Source: Emticicia fluvialis
GTDB lineage: Bacteria > Bacteroidota > Bacteroidia > Cytophagales > Spirosomataceae
DNA length: 64,000 nt
Assembly (NCBI RefSeq): GCF_024793945.1
Contig: NZ_JANUSD010000004.1
Coordinates: forward strand, 248,001 to 312,000
Reading direction: 5' to 3'
Shown: positions 7,720 through 16,482 of the stretch, in pieces
Position numbering within the stretch: the first letter of the stretch is position 1
Layout: every line of letters starts with the position of its first letter
Made by a program: the position numbers and the translations under genes
Notes under the pieces: generated by a model
Databases searched by the model: none
What the model saw: only the letters and a program-made list of their open reading frames with translations
Told to the model about the DNA's origin: nothing

Positions 7720-10344
7720 ATGAAAAGAAAATTTTTACTTACAATCCTTTCATCGGCATTACTTCACACAGCTTTTGCGCAGTTTCCGGGTGGAGGAGGT
7801 TTTGGAGGAGGAGGCCGTAGTGGGGGAGGCTTCCCGGGGGGTAATCCACAGCAACAGCAAACCCCACAGAATGATGTGCCTCGTGGTTCGGCTAAAATTA
7901 TTGGTATTCTGGTAGACTCTACAACCAAAAAACCTGTTGAATTTGCCTCTATTGCAGTATATGACAAAAACAATAAAGTAGTAGAAGGCTCAATGACCGA
8001 TATGAACGGTGCATTTACTGTTAAGAACCTGGCTAAAGGAACTTACAAAGTGGTGGCCTCTTTTATTGGTTATAAAAATACCACATTAAACAAAGTTGAT
8101 GTTCCTACCAATAAAGCAGAGGTTAATCTGGGTAACCTGGTGATGGCTACAGATACCAAAATTCTGAATGAGGTAACGGTAGTTGGGCAGGCTGCTCTTG
8201 TAGAAGATAAGGTTGACCGCCTGGTTTACAATGCCGAAAAAGACATTACCAGCCGTGGTGGAACAGCAGAAGATGTGCTAAGAAAAGTACCTATGCTTAC
8301 TGTTGATATGGATGGCAACGTGCAGATGCGCGGCAGCAGCAATATCAAGGTATTGATTAATAACAAGCCGTCGAGTATTCTGGCAACGAATATTGCCGAT
8401 GCCTTAAAACAGATACCGTCTGACATGATAAAATCGGTAGAGGTAATTACCTCGCCGTCTGCCAAATATGATGCAGAGGGTACGGCCGGTATTATCAATA
8501 TCATAACCAAGAAAAATACCCTGCAAGGCCTTACCGGATTTGTAAATGCAGGTGCCGGTGTGCGTGGCGCCAATGCCTTTGGTAATCTTAACCTTCGTCA
8601 GAAAAAAGTAGGTACTTCGTTGAGCTTTGGTGGTAACTCAGGTTATAATACACCCAGTGACGGAAGCACTACCCGCGAAAGCTCGGTACGCGGCACAACC
8701 ACAACCCTGGCACAGACTGACGCTAATAATGTGAGACGTATAAATGGTAATACGCAGTTGAGTATTGATTATGACATTAACTCAAAAAACTCAATGACAT
8801 TGACTGGCCGTTTGGGTATCGGAAATTTTGATACCAGAGGGCCACAGACATCTTTACTGACGGGGTCATCAGGTGAGGTAATGCAACAGTTTACACGCTA
8901 TGTGAAACAGCTACGCACCAACAACAGCCTTGATATTGATTTCAACTATACACGTACATTTAAACAGCAGGGGCATGATTTTACGTTGCTGATACAGCAT
9001 GGCAGAAATACCCGTGATACTGATTTCAGAACTGACCAGGATAATAAACCATTTAATAAAAGTAACAATGATGGGCTGAATAATGAGACTACCTTTCAGG
9101 CTGATTATAACCTGCCTTTTAAAAAGAATATATTTGAGGCAGGTGCCAAGTATATTATCCGCGATGTATCTAGTGGTTATGACTTCCTGCAGTTTAACGA
9201 GCAAACCAATGATTATGTAATCATCCCGTCAAGAACCAACGACTTTAACTACGAGCAGAAAGTAAGTGCAGCCTATACTACACTTACCCTGGCTTTACCG
9301 CAAAAATGGGGCTTGAAAATGGGTGTTCGCTACGAAAATACTTCAATTAATGCCAAGTTTCAGAATTCAGACAAACCTACTACCATTGCACCTTATGATA
9401 ACATAGTGCCTACGGTTACGGTGTCTAAAGATTTTCCTAAAAATCATAAGGTAAGATTCAGCTACGGTCAGCGTATTCAACGCCCGTCTCTTGAGTTCCT
9501 GAACCCTTTTGTTAACTATGCCGACCCTCTGAATATCTCTTACGGTAACCCGCTTTTGAAACCAGAGCTGAGCCATAACTTTGAAATCAACTATAATACA
9601 TACTTTAAGGCTAACTCGGTTAACGTAGCTGTTTTCAGAAGATTCACCAATAATAACATAACATCAGTTCGTTCGGTTGATGAGAAAGGAGTTGTTACAT
9701 CTACTTTCGACAACATTGGTAAAACCAACTTTTATGGCGCCAATATATTTTTAAATGTGCAGCCAACCAAAAGCCTTAGAATAGGTGGCGGAGCCAACTT
9801 TACATATAATCTTTTAAATGGTACCGTTGTGATTCCGGTATTACAGGCAGACAATACGTATAAGAGCAGCCTGGTGGCTATTGAAAACAAAGGATGGAAC
9901 TCCAACTTCAACTTCAATGCCTCTTATACCTTTACCAAAGGCTGGGGTGCTCAGGCTTTTGGGTTCATGGGTAGCCGCCGGGTGCAATTACAGGGGTATC
10001 AGGGAGCCTTCCGTTTTTATAATATCGGGGTGAAGAAAGACTTCAAAAACAAAAAAGGAAGTTTCAATTTTGGTTTAGATAACCCGTTTGCCAAGAAGAT
10101 GGTTATCAAAAGCTATGCAAGCGACCCAACCTTCGTATCCAATTCAGTACGTAATGTGTATAACCGAGGTGTGCGTTTCTCTATCAATTACTCATTCGGC
10201 AAGATGGATTTCAACGGTGGCGGTGGTTTATTCCGCAACAAGAAAAAAGTTAATAACGAAGACATCAAAGAAGGTGAAGGCGATGGCGGCGCACAAGGGC
10301 AGCAAGGTCAAGGCGGTGCCGGCGCTGGCGTACGCCCACGTTAA
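7720..10344 (+). CDS. Outer-membrane beta-barrel protein with CarboxypepD_reg-like and plug domains
   Basis: An 874-residue TonB-receptor-like outer-membrane protein. Residues 1-20 are a signal peptide. A Gly/Gln-rich linker (about 21-50, with GGGGFGGGGRSGGG) is followed by a CarboxypepD_reg-like beta-sandwich (about 58-140; VDSTTKKPVEFASIAV), a plug domain (about 150-265; LRKVPMLTVDMDGNVQMRG and TSPSAKYDAEGTAGIINI), then a long barrel with alternating aromatic strands. The C terminus extends past the barrel as a charged, Gly/Gln-rich tail (GGAQGQQGQGGAGAG). It lacks an obvious TonB box and a SusD partner. It is a paralogue of the gene at 16483. Substrate unknown. Confidence 0.88.
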   Translation: MKRKFLLTILSSALLHTAFAQFPGGGGFGGGGRSGGGFPGGNPQQQQTPQNDVPRGSAKIIGILVDSTTKKPVEFASIAVYDKNNKVVEGSMTDMNGAFTVKNLAKGTYKVVASFIGYKNTTLNKVDVPTNKAEVNLGNLVMATDTKILNEVTVVGQAALVEDKVDRLVYNAEKDITSRGGTAEDVLRKVPMLTVDMDGNVQMRGSSNIKVLINNKPSSILATNIADALKQIPSDMIKSVEVITSPSAKYDAEGTAGIINIITKKNTLQGLTGFVNAGAGVRGANAFGNLNLRQKKVGTSLSFGGNSGYNTPSDGSTTRESSVRGTTTTLAQTDANNVRRINGNTQLSIDYDINSKNSMTLTGRLGIGNFDTRGPQTSLLTGSSGEVMQQFTRYVKQLRTNNSLDIDFNYTRTFKQQGHDFTLLIQHGRNTRDTDFRTDQDNKPFNKSNNDGLNNETTFQADYNLPFKKNIFEAGAKYIIRDVSSGYDFLQFNEQTNDYVIIPSRTNDFNYEQKVSAAYTTLTLALPQKWGLKMGVRYENTSINAKFQNSDKPTTIAPYDNIVPTVTVSKDFPKNHKVRFSYGQRIQRPSLEFLNPFVNYADPLNISYGNPLLKPELSHNFEINYNTYFKANSVNVAVFRRFTNNNITSVRSVDEKGVVTSTFDNIGKTNFYGANIFLNVQPTKSLRIGGGANFTYNLLNGTVVIPVLQADNTYKSSLVAIENKGWNSNFNFNASYTFTKGWGAQAFGFMGSRRVQLQGYQGAFRFYNIGVKKDFKNKKGSFNFGLDNPFAKKMVIKSYASDPTFVSNSVRNVYNRGVRFSINYSFGKMDFNGGGGLFRNKKKVNNEDIKEGEGDGGAQGQQGQGGAGAGVRPR

Positions 10345-10382
10345 TCACTTTCGGTTGTAATAATTAATATCCAATTTTTTCT

Positions 10383-10437
10383 TCCCATTTTGTGAATTTG
10401 TTACTCAGGAATAGATTCACAAAATGGGATTCTTTTT
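10383..10437 (+). terminator. Terminator after the barrel gene
   Basis: A 15-bp perfect inverted repeat (10383-10397 with 10415-10429) and 17-base loop is followed by TTCTTTTTT. Confidence 0.75.
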
Positions 10438-10551
10438 TAGAGATATCTTTATTGCTTCCGGCTTTCAGAAAATTAGTATCTTGCTTGGCTGTTCAAAAAG
10501 AGCTAAAGCTCTATCAGGATATTTTTTCGACCTGTTTACCTATCTATTGTT

Positions 10552-11736
10552 ATGAAACTAGGCACCAACTCATTTATTTGTACTGTTCTCTTGTTGTTTT
10601 TTTATCAATCCTATGCACAAAGCACTGCTGAACCACCTGGGATAGTGATAGACTATATGGCGAAGGAGACAGGTAAGTATATTGGCTCGCCTTCGATTTG
10701 TATTTTACCTGACGGCAGCTACGTGGCATCGCATGATGAATTCGGGCCTAAATCAAAAGAGTTTGCTTCTGCCCAAACCAGAATTTTTTCTTCTAAAGAT
10801 AAGGGCAAAACATGGCAGCAAATAGCTATTATTGATGGTCAGTTCTGGTCGAATCTGTTTACGCATAATGGTGCCTTGTATATTATGGGTACTAATAAGC
10901 ATCATGGCAATTTCATTATTCGTAAATCGGTTGATGGTGGACACAGCTGGACAACCCCCTACAGCAAAACAACGGGTTTGTTACTGGAAGGCGAGTACCA
11001 CACGGCCCCTGTGCCAGTGGTTATTCATAAGGCCAGAATCTGGCGTGCTTTGGAATACGCCACTGCCCCCACAACACGTTGGGGCAAGCGCTATAGTGCT
11101 ATGATGATTTCGGCGCCTTTAAATTCAGATTTACTGAATGCAGATAACTGGAGGGCTACCAACAAGCTGCCTTATGATTCTACTTACCTGAACGGCAAAT
11201 TCAATGCATGGCTTGAAGGCAATGCAGTAATTAGCAGAAATGGTGAAATGCTTGATATACTAAGAGTAGATGTGCCACAAGGTAATGCAGAAGTGGCAGC
11301 TTTTGTGAAAATTGGCAGGTATGGTAAAATGGCTGCCTTTGATAAGCAAACAGGGTTTGTACCCATGCCCGGTGCGAGTAAGAAATTTAGTATCAGATAT
11401 GACAGCAACTCTGACAGGTATTGGGCATTGGTGAATACGGTGGACACACTCTATAAAAATAAAACACCTGCTTCAATTAGAAATCAATTGGCGCTTGTTA
11501 GCACTAAAGACCTGAAAAAATGGGAGATTCACCAACAATTACTGTACCATCCTGATGTAAGCAAACACGGTTTTCAGTATGTTGACTGGCAGTTTGAAAA
11601 TGACGACATTATTTTTGTTTCAAGAACTGCCTATGATGATGCCGCAGGAGGCGCCAATAATTTTCATGACGCCAATTTTCTTACTTTTCATCGCATTGAA
11701 AACTTCAGAAAGGAGATTGATAAACGCTTAGAATAA
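10552..11736 (+). CDS. Secreted sialidase-superfamily (BNR-repeat) protein
   Basis: A 394-residue exported protein: signal peptide 1-22 (hydrophobic core LLLFF, cleavage near SYA-Q). It carries at least two Asp-box (SxDxGxxW) motifs, SSKDKGKTW around residue 82 and SVDGGHSW around residue 128, which mark the six-bladed propeller of sialidases and related glycosidases. An early PSICILPDGSYVASHD segment resembles the first blade of the family. I cannot place the full arginine triad, so hydrolase activity and substrate are uncertain. It stands alone between two terminators, with no sialic-acid or polysaccharide genes nearby. Confidence 0.75.
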   Translation: MKLGTNSFICTVLLLFFYQSYAQSTAEPPGIVIDYMAKETGKYIGSPSICILPDGSYVASHDEFGPKSKEFASAQTRIFSSKDKGKTWQQIAIIDGQFWSNLFTHNGALYIMGTNKHHGNFIIRKSVDGGHSWTTPYSKTTGLLLEGEYHTAPVPVVIHKARIWRALEYATAPTTRWGKRYSAMMISAPLNSDLLNADNWRATNKLPYDSTYLNGKFNAWLEGNAVISRNGEMLDILRVDVPQGNAEVAAFVKIGRYGKMAAFDKQTGFVPMPGASKKFSIRYDSNSDRYWALVNTVDTLYKNKTPASIRNQLALVSTKDLKKWEIHQQLLYHPDVSKHGFQYVDWQFENDDIIFVSRTAYDDAAGGANNFHDANFLTFHRIENFRKEIDKRLE

Positions 11737-11815
11737 CTGCCGAAGTAAATATATCTGTTTATTCTGAAGCTTTTGACTGTTAATTTGTAAATAAATTTAA
11801 AAAGATTTTAATAGG

Positions 11816-11844
11816 AAAAGCCATATCATTAGATGTGGCTTTTT
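11816..11844 (+). terminator. Terminator after the sialidase-like gene
   Basis: A 12-bp stem with one wobble pair (11816-11827 with 11832-11843) and a 4-base loop, continuing into a T-rich stretch. Confidence 0.8.
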
Positions 11845-11855
11845 CGTTTTTTTTG

Positions 11856-11863
11856 TACTTTCG
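11856..11863 (+). promoter_or_regulatory. Candidate -7 box of cdaA
   Basis: TACTTTCG matches TAnnTTTG except for one C. It lies 27 bases before the ATG, directly after the previous gene's terminator. Confidence 0.4.
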
Positions 11864-11890
11864 CAAATCACGCACAAAAAATACCAACTT

Positions 11891-12682
11891 ATGCAAATTG
11901 GCTTTCTGGAGATAAAGTGGACAGATGTATTAGATGTTGTATTAGTAGCTTTTCTCTTATATTATATATATAACCTGGTTAGAGGTAGTGTAGCAAGTAA
12001 AGTTTTTCTAGGGTATTTGCTCATATATTTGTTCTATTTAATAGTTAAAGCAATTGGTCTGGAGCTGCTTACCCGTATAATGGAGTACTTCATGGGGGTA
12101 GGAGCGGTGGCGCTTATTGTGCTTTTTCAGCAGGAGATACGCAGATTTTTATTATTAATAGGTAAATCAACCACTTTAACCAATAACAAGTTTTTTGCCA
12201 AACTATTGGGCACCAAACTGGAGGAAGAAGAAAGTACTACTCCGCTTAAAATTATTACCGAGGCTACCAAAGCTATGTCGAGCGAGTTTACAGGTGGAAT
12301 TATTGTTATTCAGAAAGATGACGATTTAAGCAAGTTTGTAGAGTCTGGCGATGTGCTTGATGCCCTTTTGTCTAAAAAATTATTGATATCAATTTTTAGT
12401 CAGTACAGTCTTCTTAACGACGGAGCAGTGGTAATCAGCCGCAACCGCATTCAGGCAGCTCATTGTATACTGCCAATTGCCAGTAGCGACGAACTGCCTA
12501 CGCATTATGGTTTCAGGCACCGGGCAGCTTTGGGTATTTCGGAGGCGACTGATGCAGCCGCCATTTGTATTTCAGAAGAAAACGGCCGTATTTCTCTTGC
12601 GCTTGACGGGAATATAAAAGTTGTAACACCTGTTGAACTGGAAAGAGAACTAAGTGCCTATTTTCTTGACCAGATGCAATAA
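11891..12682 (+). CDS. cdaA: Membrane diadenylate cyclase
   Basis: CdaA makes cyclic di-AMP from two ATP; the messenger controls potassium and osmotic balance and wall integrity. The 263-residue protein has three N-terminal membrane helices (about residues 12-90) followed by a DisA_N domain with both catalytic signatures: D177-G-A179 (NDGAVV) and R209-H-R211 (FRHRAALG). No cdaR or glmM partner is adjacent, which is usual outside Firmicutes. It is likely monocistronic or co-transcribed with the aminotransferase 81 bp downstream. The call is firm. Confidence 0.93.
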   Translation: MQIGFLEIKWTDVLDVVLVAFLLYYIYNLVRGSVASKVFLGYLLIYLFYLIVKAIGLELLTRIMEYFMGVGAVALIVLFQQEIRRFLLLIGKSTTLTNNKFFAKLLGTKLEEEESTTPLKIITEATKAMSSEFTGGIIVIQKDDDLSKFVESGDVLDALLSKKLLISIFSQYSLLNDGAVVISRNRIQAAHCILPIASSDELPTHYGFRHRAALGISEATDAAAICISEENGRISLALDGNIKVVTPVELERELSAYFLDQMQ

Positions 12683-12763
12683 AAGGCCAGTGCGCTTTAA
12701 ATGGTTTTAGCCGATACTTCCACAGTCGGTTTTTCCGGCTGTTTTCCTGTTATTTTTAAACCC

Positions 12764-13804
12764 ATGATTACATTCTATCCGGGGCCTTCAAAGATTTACC
12801 CACAAATAGCAGGTTATCTGCAAGATGCCTTCAATGAAGGAATTTTAAGCCAGAATCACAGAAGTACTGCTTTTATGGGTTTACTTCAGGAGAGCATTGA
12901 ACTTCTGAAACAAAAACTGAATATCCCTACTCATTATCACGTTTACTTTACCTCGTCAGCTACTGAGTGCTGGGAAATAGTGGCGCAGTCTTTTACTTCT
13001 AAAGGTAGTTATCATTTGTATAATGGGGCATTCGGACAGAAATGGTTTGAGTACGCGCAAAAAATTGCTGGAAGAAATGTGGCAGGGCAAAAGTTTGATG
13101 CAGAAGAAACCATACCAGTTATAACAGAGGCAACTGCCGAATTTGACGTTTTTTGTATTACTCAAAATGAAACCTCTAATGCTACTCAGGTAGATTTAAG
13201 TAATATACCGTCGCTCAATGCACTGGTGGCTTTTGATGTTACGTCGTCTATGGGTGGTGTTGCCTTAGATTGGCTAAAAGGTGATATCTGGCTGGCCTCG
13301 GTACAGAAGTGTTTGGGCTTACCGGCCGGTCTTGGGTTAATGGTATGTTCGCCCAAAGCCATCCGACAGGCAGAAATGATCGGAGAGAGGCAGCATTACA
13401 ACAGCTTTTTGTTTATGCACGAGAATTTTGAGAAATACCAGACCCATTATACACCTAACGTGCTGGGTATTTATTTGCTAAACAGGGTAATGCGCCAGGT
13501 AGAAAACATTGAGTTGGTTAATAAAAAGACAGTTGCCAGAGCCAGAGATTTTTATGAGTTTATAGAAAACCAAACGGCGTTTGAGTTATTGATTAAAAAT
13601 GCCCGGGTGCGCTCAGATACCGTAATTGCAATTGAAGGTAGTGCAGCCGCCATCAGGCTTTTAAAAGACAAGGCAAAAGCCGCAGGTATTACCTTAGGTA
13701 ATGGTTATGGCGTCTGGAAAGAAACTACTTTCAGGATTGCCAATTTTCCGGCTATTGAGGATTGGGAGATGGAGCAACTAAAGCAAGTTTTAATTGATTT
13801 TTGA
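12764..13804 (+). CDS. Class V aminotransferase, SerC-like
   Basis: A PLP-dependent fold-type I enzyme of 346 residues. The N terminus TFYPGPSKIYP matches the phosphoserine aminotransferase pattern, and the PLP lysine sits in SVQKCLGLPAG. Other class V features are SSATECWE (phosphate and cofactor contacts) and AFDVTSSMGGV (Asp to the pyridine nitrogen). The frame opens at 12701, but the first 21 residues are not family-like, so ATG 12764 is chosen. It is shorter and more divergent than canonical SerC, so alanine-glyoxylate or another transaminase activity is possible. No serA is adjacent. Confidence 0.75.
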   Translation: MITFYPGPSKIYPQIAGYLQDAFNEGILSQNHRSTAFMGLLQESIELLKQKLNIPTHYHVYFTSSATECWEIVAQSFTSKGSYHLYNGAFGQKWFEYAQKIAGRNVAGQKFDAEETIPVITEATAEFDVFCITQNETSNATQVDLSNIPSLNALVAFDVTSSMGGVALDWLKGDIWLASVQKCLGLPAGLGLMVCSPKAIRQAEMIGERQHYNSFLFMHENFEKYQTHYTPNVLGIYLLNRVMRQVENIELVNKKTVARARDFYEFIENQTAFELLIKNARVRSDTVIAIEGSAAAIRLLKDKAKAAGITLGNGYGVWKETTFRIANFPAIEDWEMEQLKQVLIDF

Positions 13805-13852
13805 GGTAATTTTAACAGTTAAGTATTTTTAAAAACCTATATCACTCAGATA

Positions 13853-14422
13853 ATGAACTTCAGTTTTAAAGAAATTATTTCTGTTACAATTATTCTTTTT
13901 TCAGTAATTGATATTCTGGGGTCAATACCCATAATTATTGATTTACGGAAAAAAGCGGGCGGTATACATGCTGAGCAGGCAACTGCCGTGGCCGGATTAC
14001 TCATGATAATCTATTTGTTTCTGGGTATCAGCATTCTGAAACTCTTTGGGGTTGACGTGGAGTCTTTTGCAGTGGCCGGGGCATTGATTATCTTTCTGAT
14101 AGGTATGGAAATGATATTGGGCCGGAATATTTTCAAGCATGAAACGTCGTCGAGTAAAGCTACTTCAATTGTGCCGCTGGCGTTTCCGATTATTGCCGGA
14201 GCCGGAACCATGACCACTATTTTATCTTTGAAGGCGGCCTATCAGCAAGAGAACATCATTGTGGGTATTGTGCTTAATCTGGTAATAGTTTATATTGTTT
14301 TAAGAAGTTCGGTCTGGATTGAAAAGAAATTAGGACAAACAGGTGCTGATATTCTGAGAAAAGTATTCGGGATGATTCTGATAGCCATTTCTATTAAGTT
14401 AGTTAAAGCCAATCTGGTTTAG
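13853..14422 (+). CDS. MarC family (UPF0056) integral membrane protein
   Basis: A 189-residue inner-membrane protein with about six hydrophobic helices. It carries family segments: the N-terminal FSVIDILGSIPI, GAGTMTTILS after a conserved proline (PLAFPIIAGAG), and IGMEMILG. MarC was once linked to multiple antibiotic resistance, but that role was later withdrawn; transport function is unknown. It lies 48 bp after the aminotransferase gene on the same strand and may be co-transcribed. Confidence 0.9.
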   Translation: MNFSFKEIISVTIILFSVIDILGSIPIIIDLRKKAGGIHAEQATAVAGLLMIIYLFLGISILKLFGVDVESFAVAGALIIFLIGMEMILGRNIFKHETSSSKATSIVPLAFPIIAGAGTMTTILSLKAAYQQENIIVGIVLNLVIVYIVLRSSVWIEKKLGQTGADILRKVFGMILIAISIKLVKANLV

Positions 14423-14640
14423 AAAATATAAGGGCAAGACAAAGCCTCGCCCAATACTGATAGATTAAATTGTATGATTAAATTTGTTTTTCTAACCTAA
14501 AAAGAAGTGAACCGTGGGTTAAATAATACGTCGTTGCTTTCAAAACTGTTTTAAAATACTAAGCCGTAAACAAAAATCTATTGCCGGATGCCTTTAGCTT
14601 TTGAACAGATTCATCTGCATCAGTTTTACTGCGCTTTACT

Positions 14641-15396
14641 TTATTTACTTTTCTTTTGCCGTAGGTAAATATTACCATGCTCTGACTTTAATTCTACCAG
14701 ATTTCCTCCACCGTTCAATTGGGTGGTTATTGTATTCTGATTGTTTTCCGTTACCGGCAGCTGAAAATCTGTAAAAACATCGTTCCATTCTGAAGTCTTG
14801 ATTTTCAGGTCAGCTTTGATGGTTGGGGGTAATTCAGCCACTACTTTGCCAAAAAGGCTCGACAGATACAATCTATGGGTTTCGGTCAGATAAGCATTTA
14901 CTGAGCCATGCCTGCTATATGCTTTTATGCTGCCACTTACATTCTGCAGGTAAATGTGGCCGAACTCGGTACTTGCATCAAAGTTGCCTTGCATATCTTT
15001 AACAGCCCAGCGTTGCCCGTTTTGTGGTGAGTTTTCATAAAGCATCAGGTTTAACCTCTTGGGCAGATACACGGTGTATGTTCCGTTGTAACAATTGCAT
15101 ACTTCCCTTATTACCAGCATTGAATCTTCCTGCAATACGTTTAATCCAAGTTGGGTATTATCTTCCAGTCCCTTTATGGGCACTCGCTTTAATCCATCAG
15201 CCTGCTTGGGTGTCGAAATTGGGTTTTCAATTTCAATCCTAATTTCATTTCCATCATAACCCTGAATATGGATATTGTTGCGATCTATTAAAATGGCGGC
15301 GTCTTTAATCGTATTTTTAGCAACAGCGGCGTATCTAACCTGCGCGAACGCAACCGGCCCTGCTATAAGGCAGAAAAGAAGTAATAGTTTTTTCAT
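14641..15396 (-). CDS. DUF4097-like secreted beta-helix protein
   Basis: A 251-residue exported protein: signal peptide residues 1-18 (KKLLLLF core, cleavage near AFA-Q). The rest is a repetitive beta-rich fold of the DUF4097/putative-adhesin type, in which short hydrophobic strands recur (IHIQGYDGNEIRI, GHIYLQNVSG, HGSVNAYL, HGNIYLRQKK). The open frame reaches back to 15432, but ATG 15396 begins the signal peptide. It is the last gene of the leftward sigma/HEAT/barrel run and a diverged duplicate of the gene just upstream (15456), with the same ending motif. Function unknown. Confidence 0.75.
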   Translation of the reverse strand: MKKLLLLFCLIAGPVAFAQVRYAAVAKNTIKDAAILIDRNNIHIQGYDGNEIRIEIENPISTPKQADGLKRVPIKGLEDNTQLGLNVLQEDSMLVIREVCNCYNGTYTVYLPKRLNLMLYENSPQNGQRWAVKDMQGNFDASTEFGHIYLQNVSGSIKAYSRHGSVNAYLTETHRLYLSSLFGKVVAELPPTIKADLKIKTSEWNDVFTDFQLPVTENNQNTITTQLNGGGNLVELKSEHGNIYLRQKKSK

Positions 15397-15455
15397 AATC
15401 AGGTTCTGGGTAATCAGGTAGCAAACCAGCAAGGCTTGCTACCCAATTGGTTGGC

Positions 15456-16391
15456 TTATTTTTTCTTTCTGATGTAAATATTGCCGTTGCTCGACTTTAG
15501 GTCAATAACCACACCACCACCGTTAATGGTGCCTTCAAAAGCATCAGCCTTGCTGAATGTTGAACTCACATATACGTATTGGTCTCTTTTAAAGATATCT
15601 TTTTCGTCGCAATCGCTACAATCTGCTCTGGCGGCAATTTTAGCTCTAGTGTTGCTGGTAACTTCACTTATTTCACCTTGCCCGTTTATTGTCTTAGCAC
15701 CTGAACTGGCTACACTTTTGGTTTCTTTTTTGGTGGCCGAGATATCCCAGTCGGTAAACAAATCGCCATAATAGTTACGTACTTTCAGGTTAGCCTTGGC
15801 GTCAGAAGGAAGTGTTATGTCAATTGCTCCGGAAGCATTAATGGAACTGGGTGAACTTTGTGACAATTTAGAGTAAGTTACAAAAATTTTACCATAGCCG
15901 GTATGCGCTACCAAAGGGCCTGTGATATCGTTCAGATAAGCTTTAGAGTTATTGGTTTTCAGTTCAATTTCACCGGCAATATCGCTGATTACGATTTTAT
16001 GCTCATTCATATTCTGGCTTTCGGTTACGCTCAAATCTAGGTTTTTAGGTACTTTAATGATCAGAATACCAGTGTAACGATTTTTAGGTATAGTAATTTT
16101 TAACAGGTTACCTTCTACTTCGGCGTTGGCACCTAAACCGGTGTTATCAACCACACCCCCGGTTACCAGTCTTAGGCCCTCAGCTTCTTTAGGTAGCTCT
16201 TTACGGTTTTCGCCTGTTTGCTCAATGGTTACCTCGTTGCCATCAACACCCTGGATACTAACAGAAGCCTGTTGAACAATTATCTGTACTTTTTTGCCCT
16301 GGCCGCTGAACGACACTTTATATGGTTTGGTTTGCCCGAAAGAATTGGCATAGGCCATGCAGATTAAAACCGCAATTATTATTTGTTTCAT
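15456..16391 (-). CDS. DUF4097-like secreted beta-helix protein (paralogue)
   Basis: A 311-residue exported protein with signal peptide 1-19 (cleavage near SFG-Q). The same repeated strands as its neighbour are present (VSIQGVDGNEVTIEQ, GEIELKTNNSKAYL, GNIYIRKKK), plus an inserted segment with Cys-x-x-Cys (CSDC, about residue 252). In many bacteria DUF4097 proteins accompany anti-sigma or toastrack systems. Here it lies between a barrel protein and its own shorter copy, 59 bp from the latter, so tandem duplication is likely. Localisation is periplasmic or surface; role unknown. Confidence 0.75.
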   Translation of the reverse strand: MKQIIIAVLICMAYANSFGQTKPYKVSFSGQGKKVQIIVQQASVSIQGVDGNEVTIEQTGENRKELPKEAEGLRLVTGGVVDNTGLGANAEVEGNLLKITIPKNRYTGILIIKVPKNLDLSVTESQNMNEHKIVISDIAGEIELKTNNSKAYLNDITGPLVAHTGYGKIFVTYSKLSQSSPSSINASGAIDITLPSDAKANLKVRNYYGDLFTDWDISATKKETKSVASSGAKTINGQGEISEVTSNTRAKIAARADCSDCDEKDIFKRDQYVYVSSTFSKADAFEGTINGGGVVIDLKSSNGNIYIRKKK

Positions 16392-16482
16392 GATTATTTA
16401 TTGGTTTAGTATGATATATTTTTCTTGAAATTTTACTGTTTTATGGTGAGCCGTTATTTTAGGATATTCTTAAGCCCTATGA

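Noticed and set aside
10088..10360. Second open frame inside the 3' end of the barrel gene
   Set aside because: Out-of-frame shadow of a well-supported gene; no family pattern.
10392..10631. Open frame of 79 residues after the first barrel gene
   Set aside because: It overlaps the terminator hairpin and the start of the sialidase-like gene, has no family pattern and no promoter.
14431..14452. Hairpin after the marC-type gene
   Set aside because: A 7-bp stem with one mismatch, no T-run in either direction; too weak to call a terminator.
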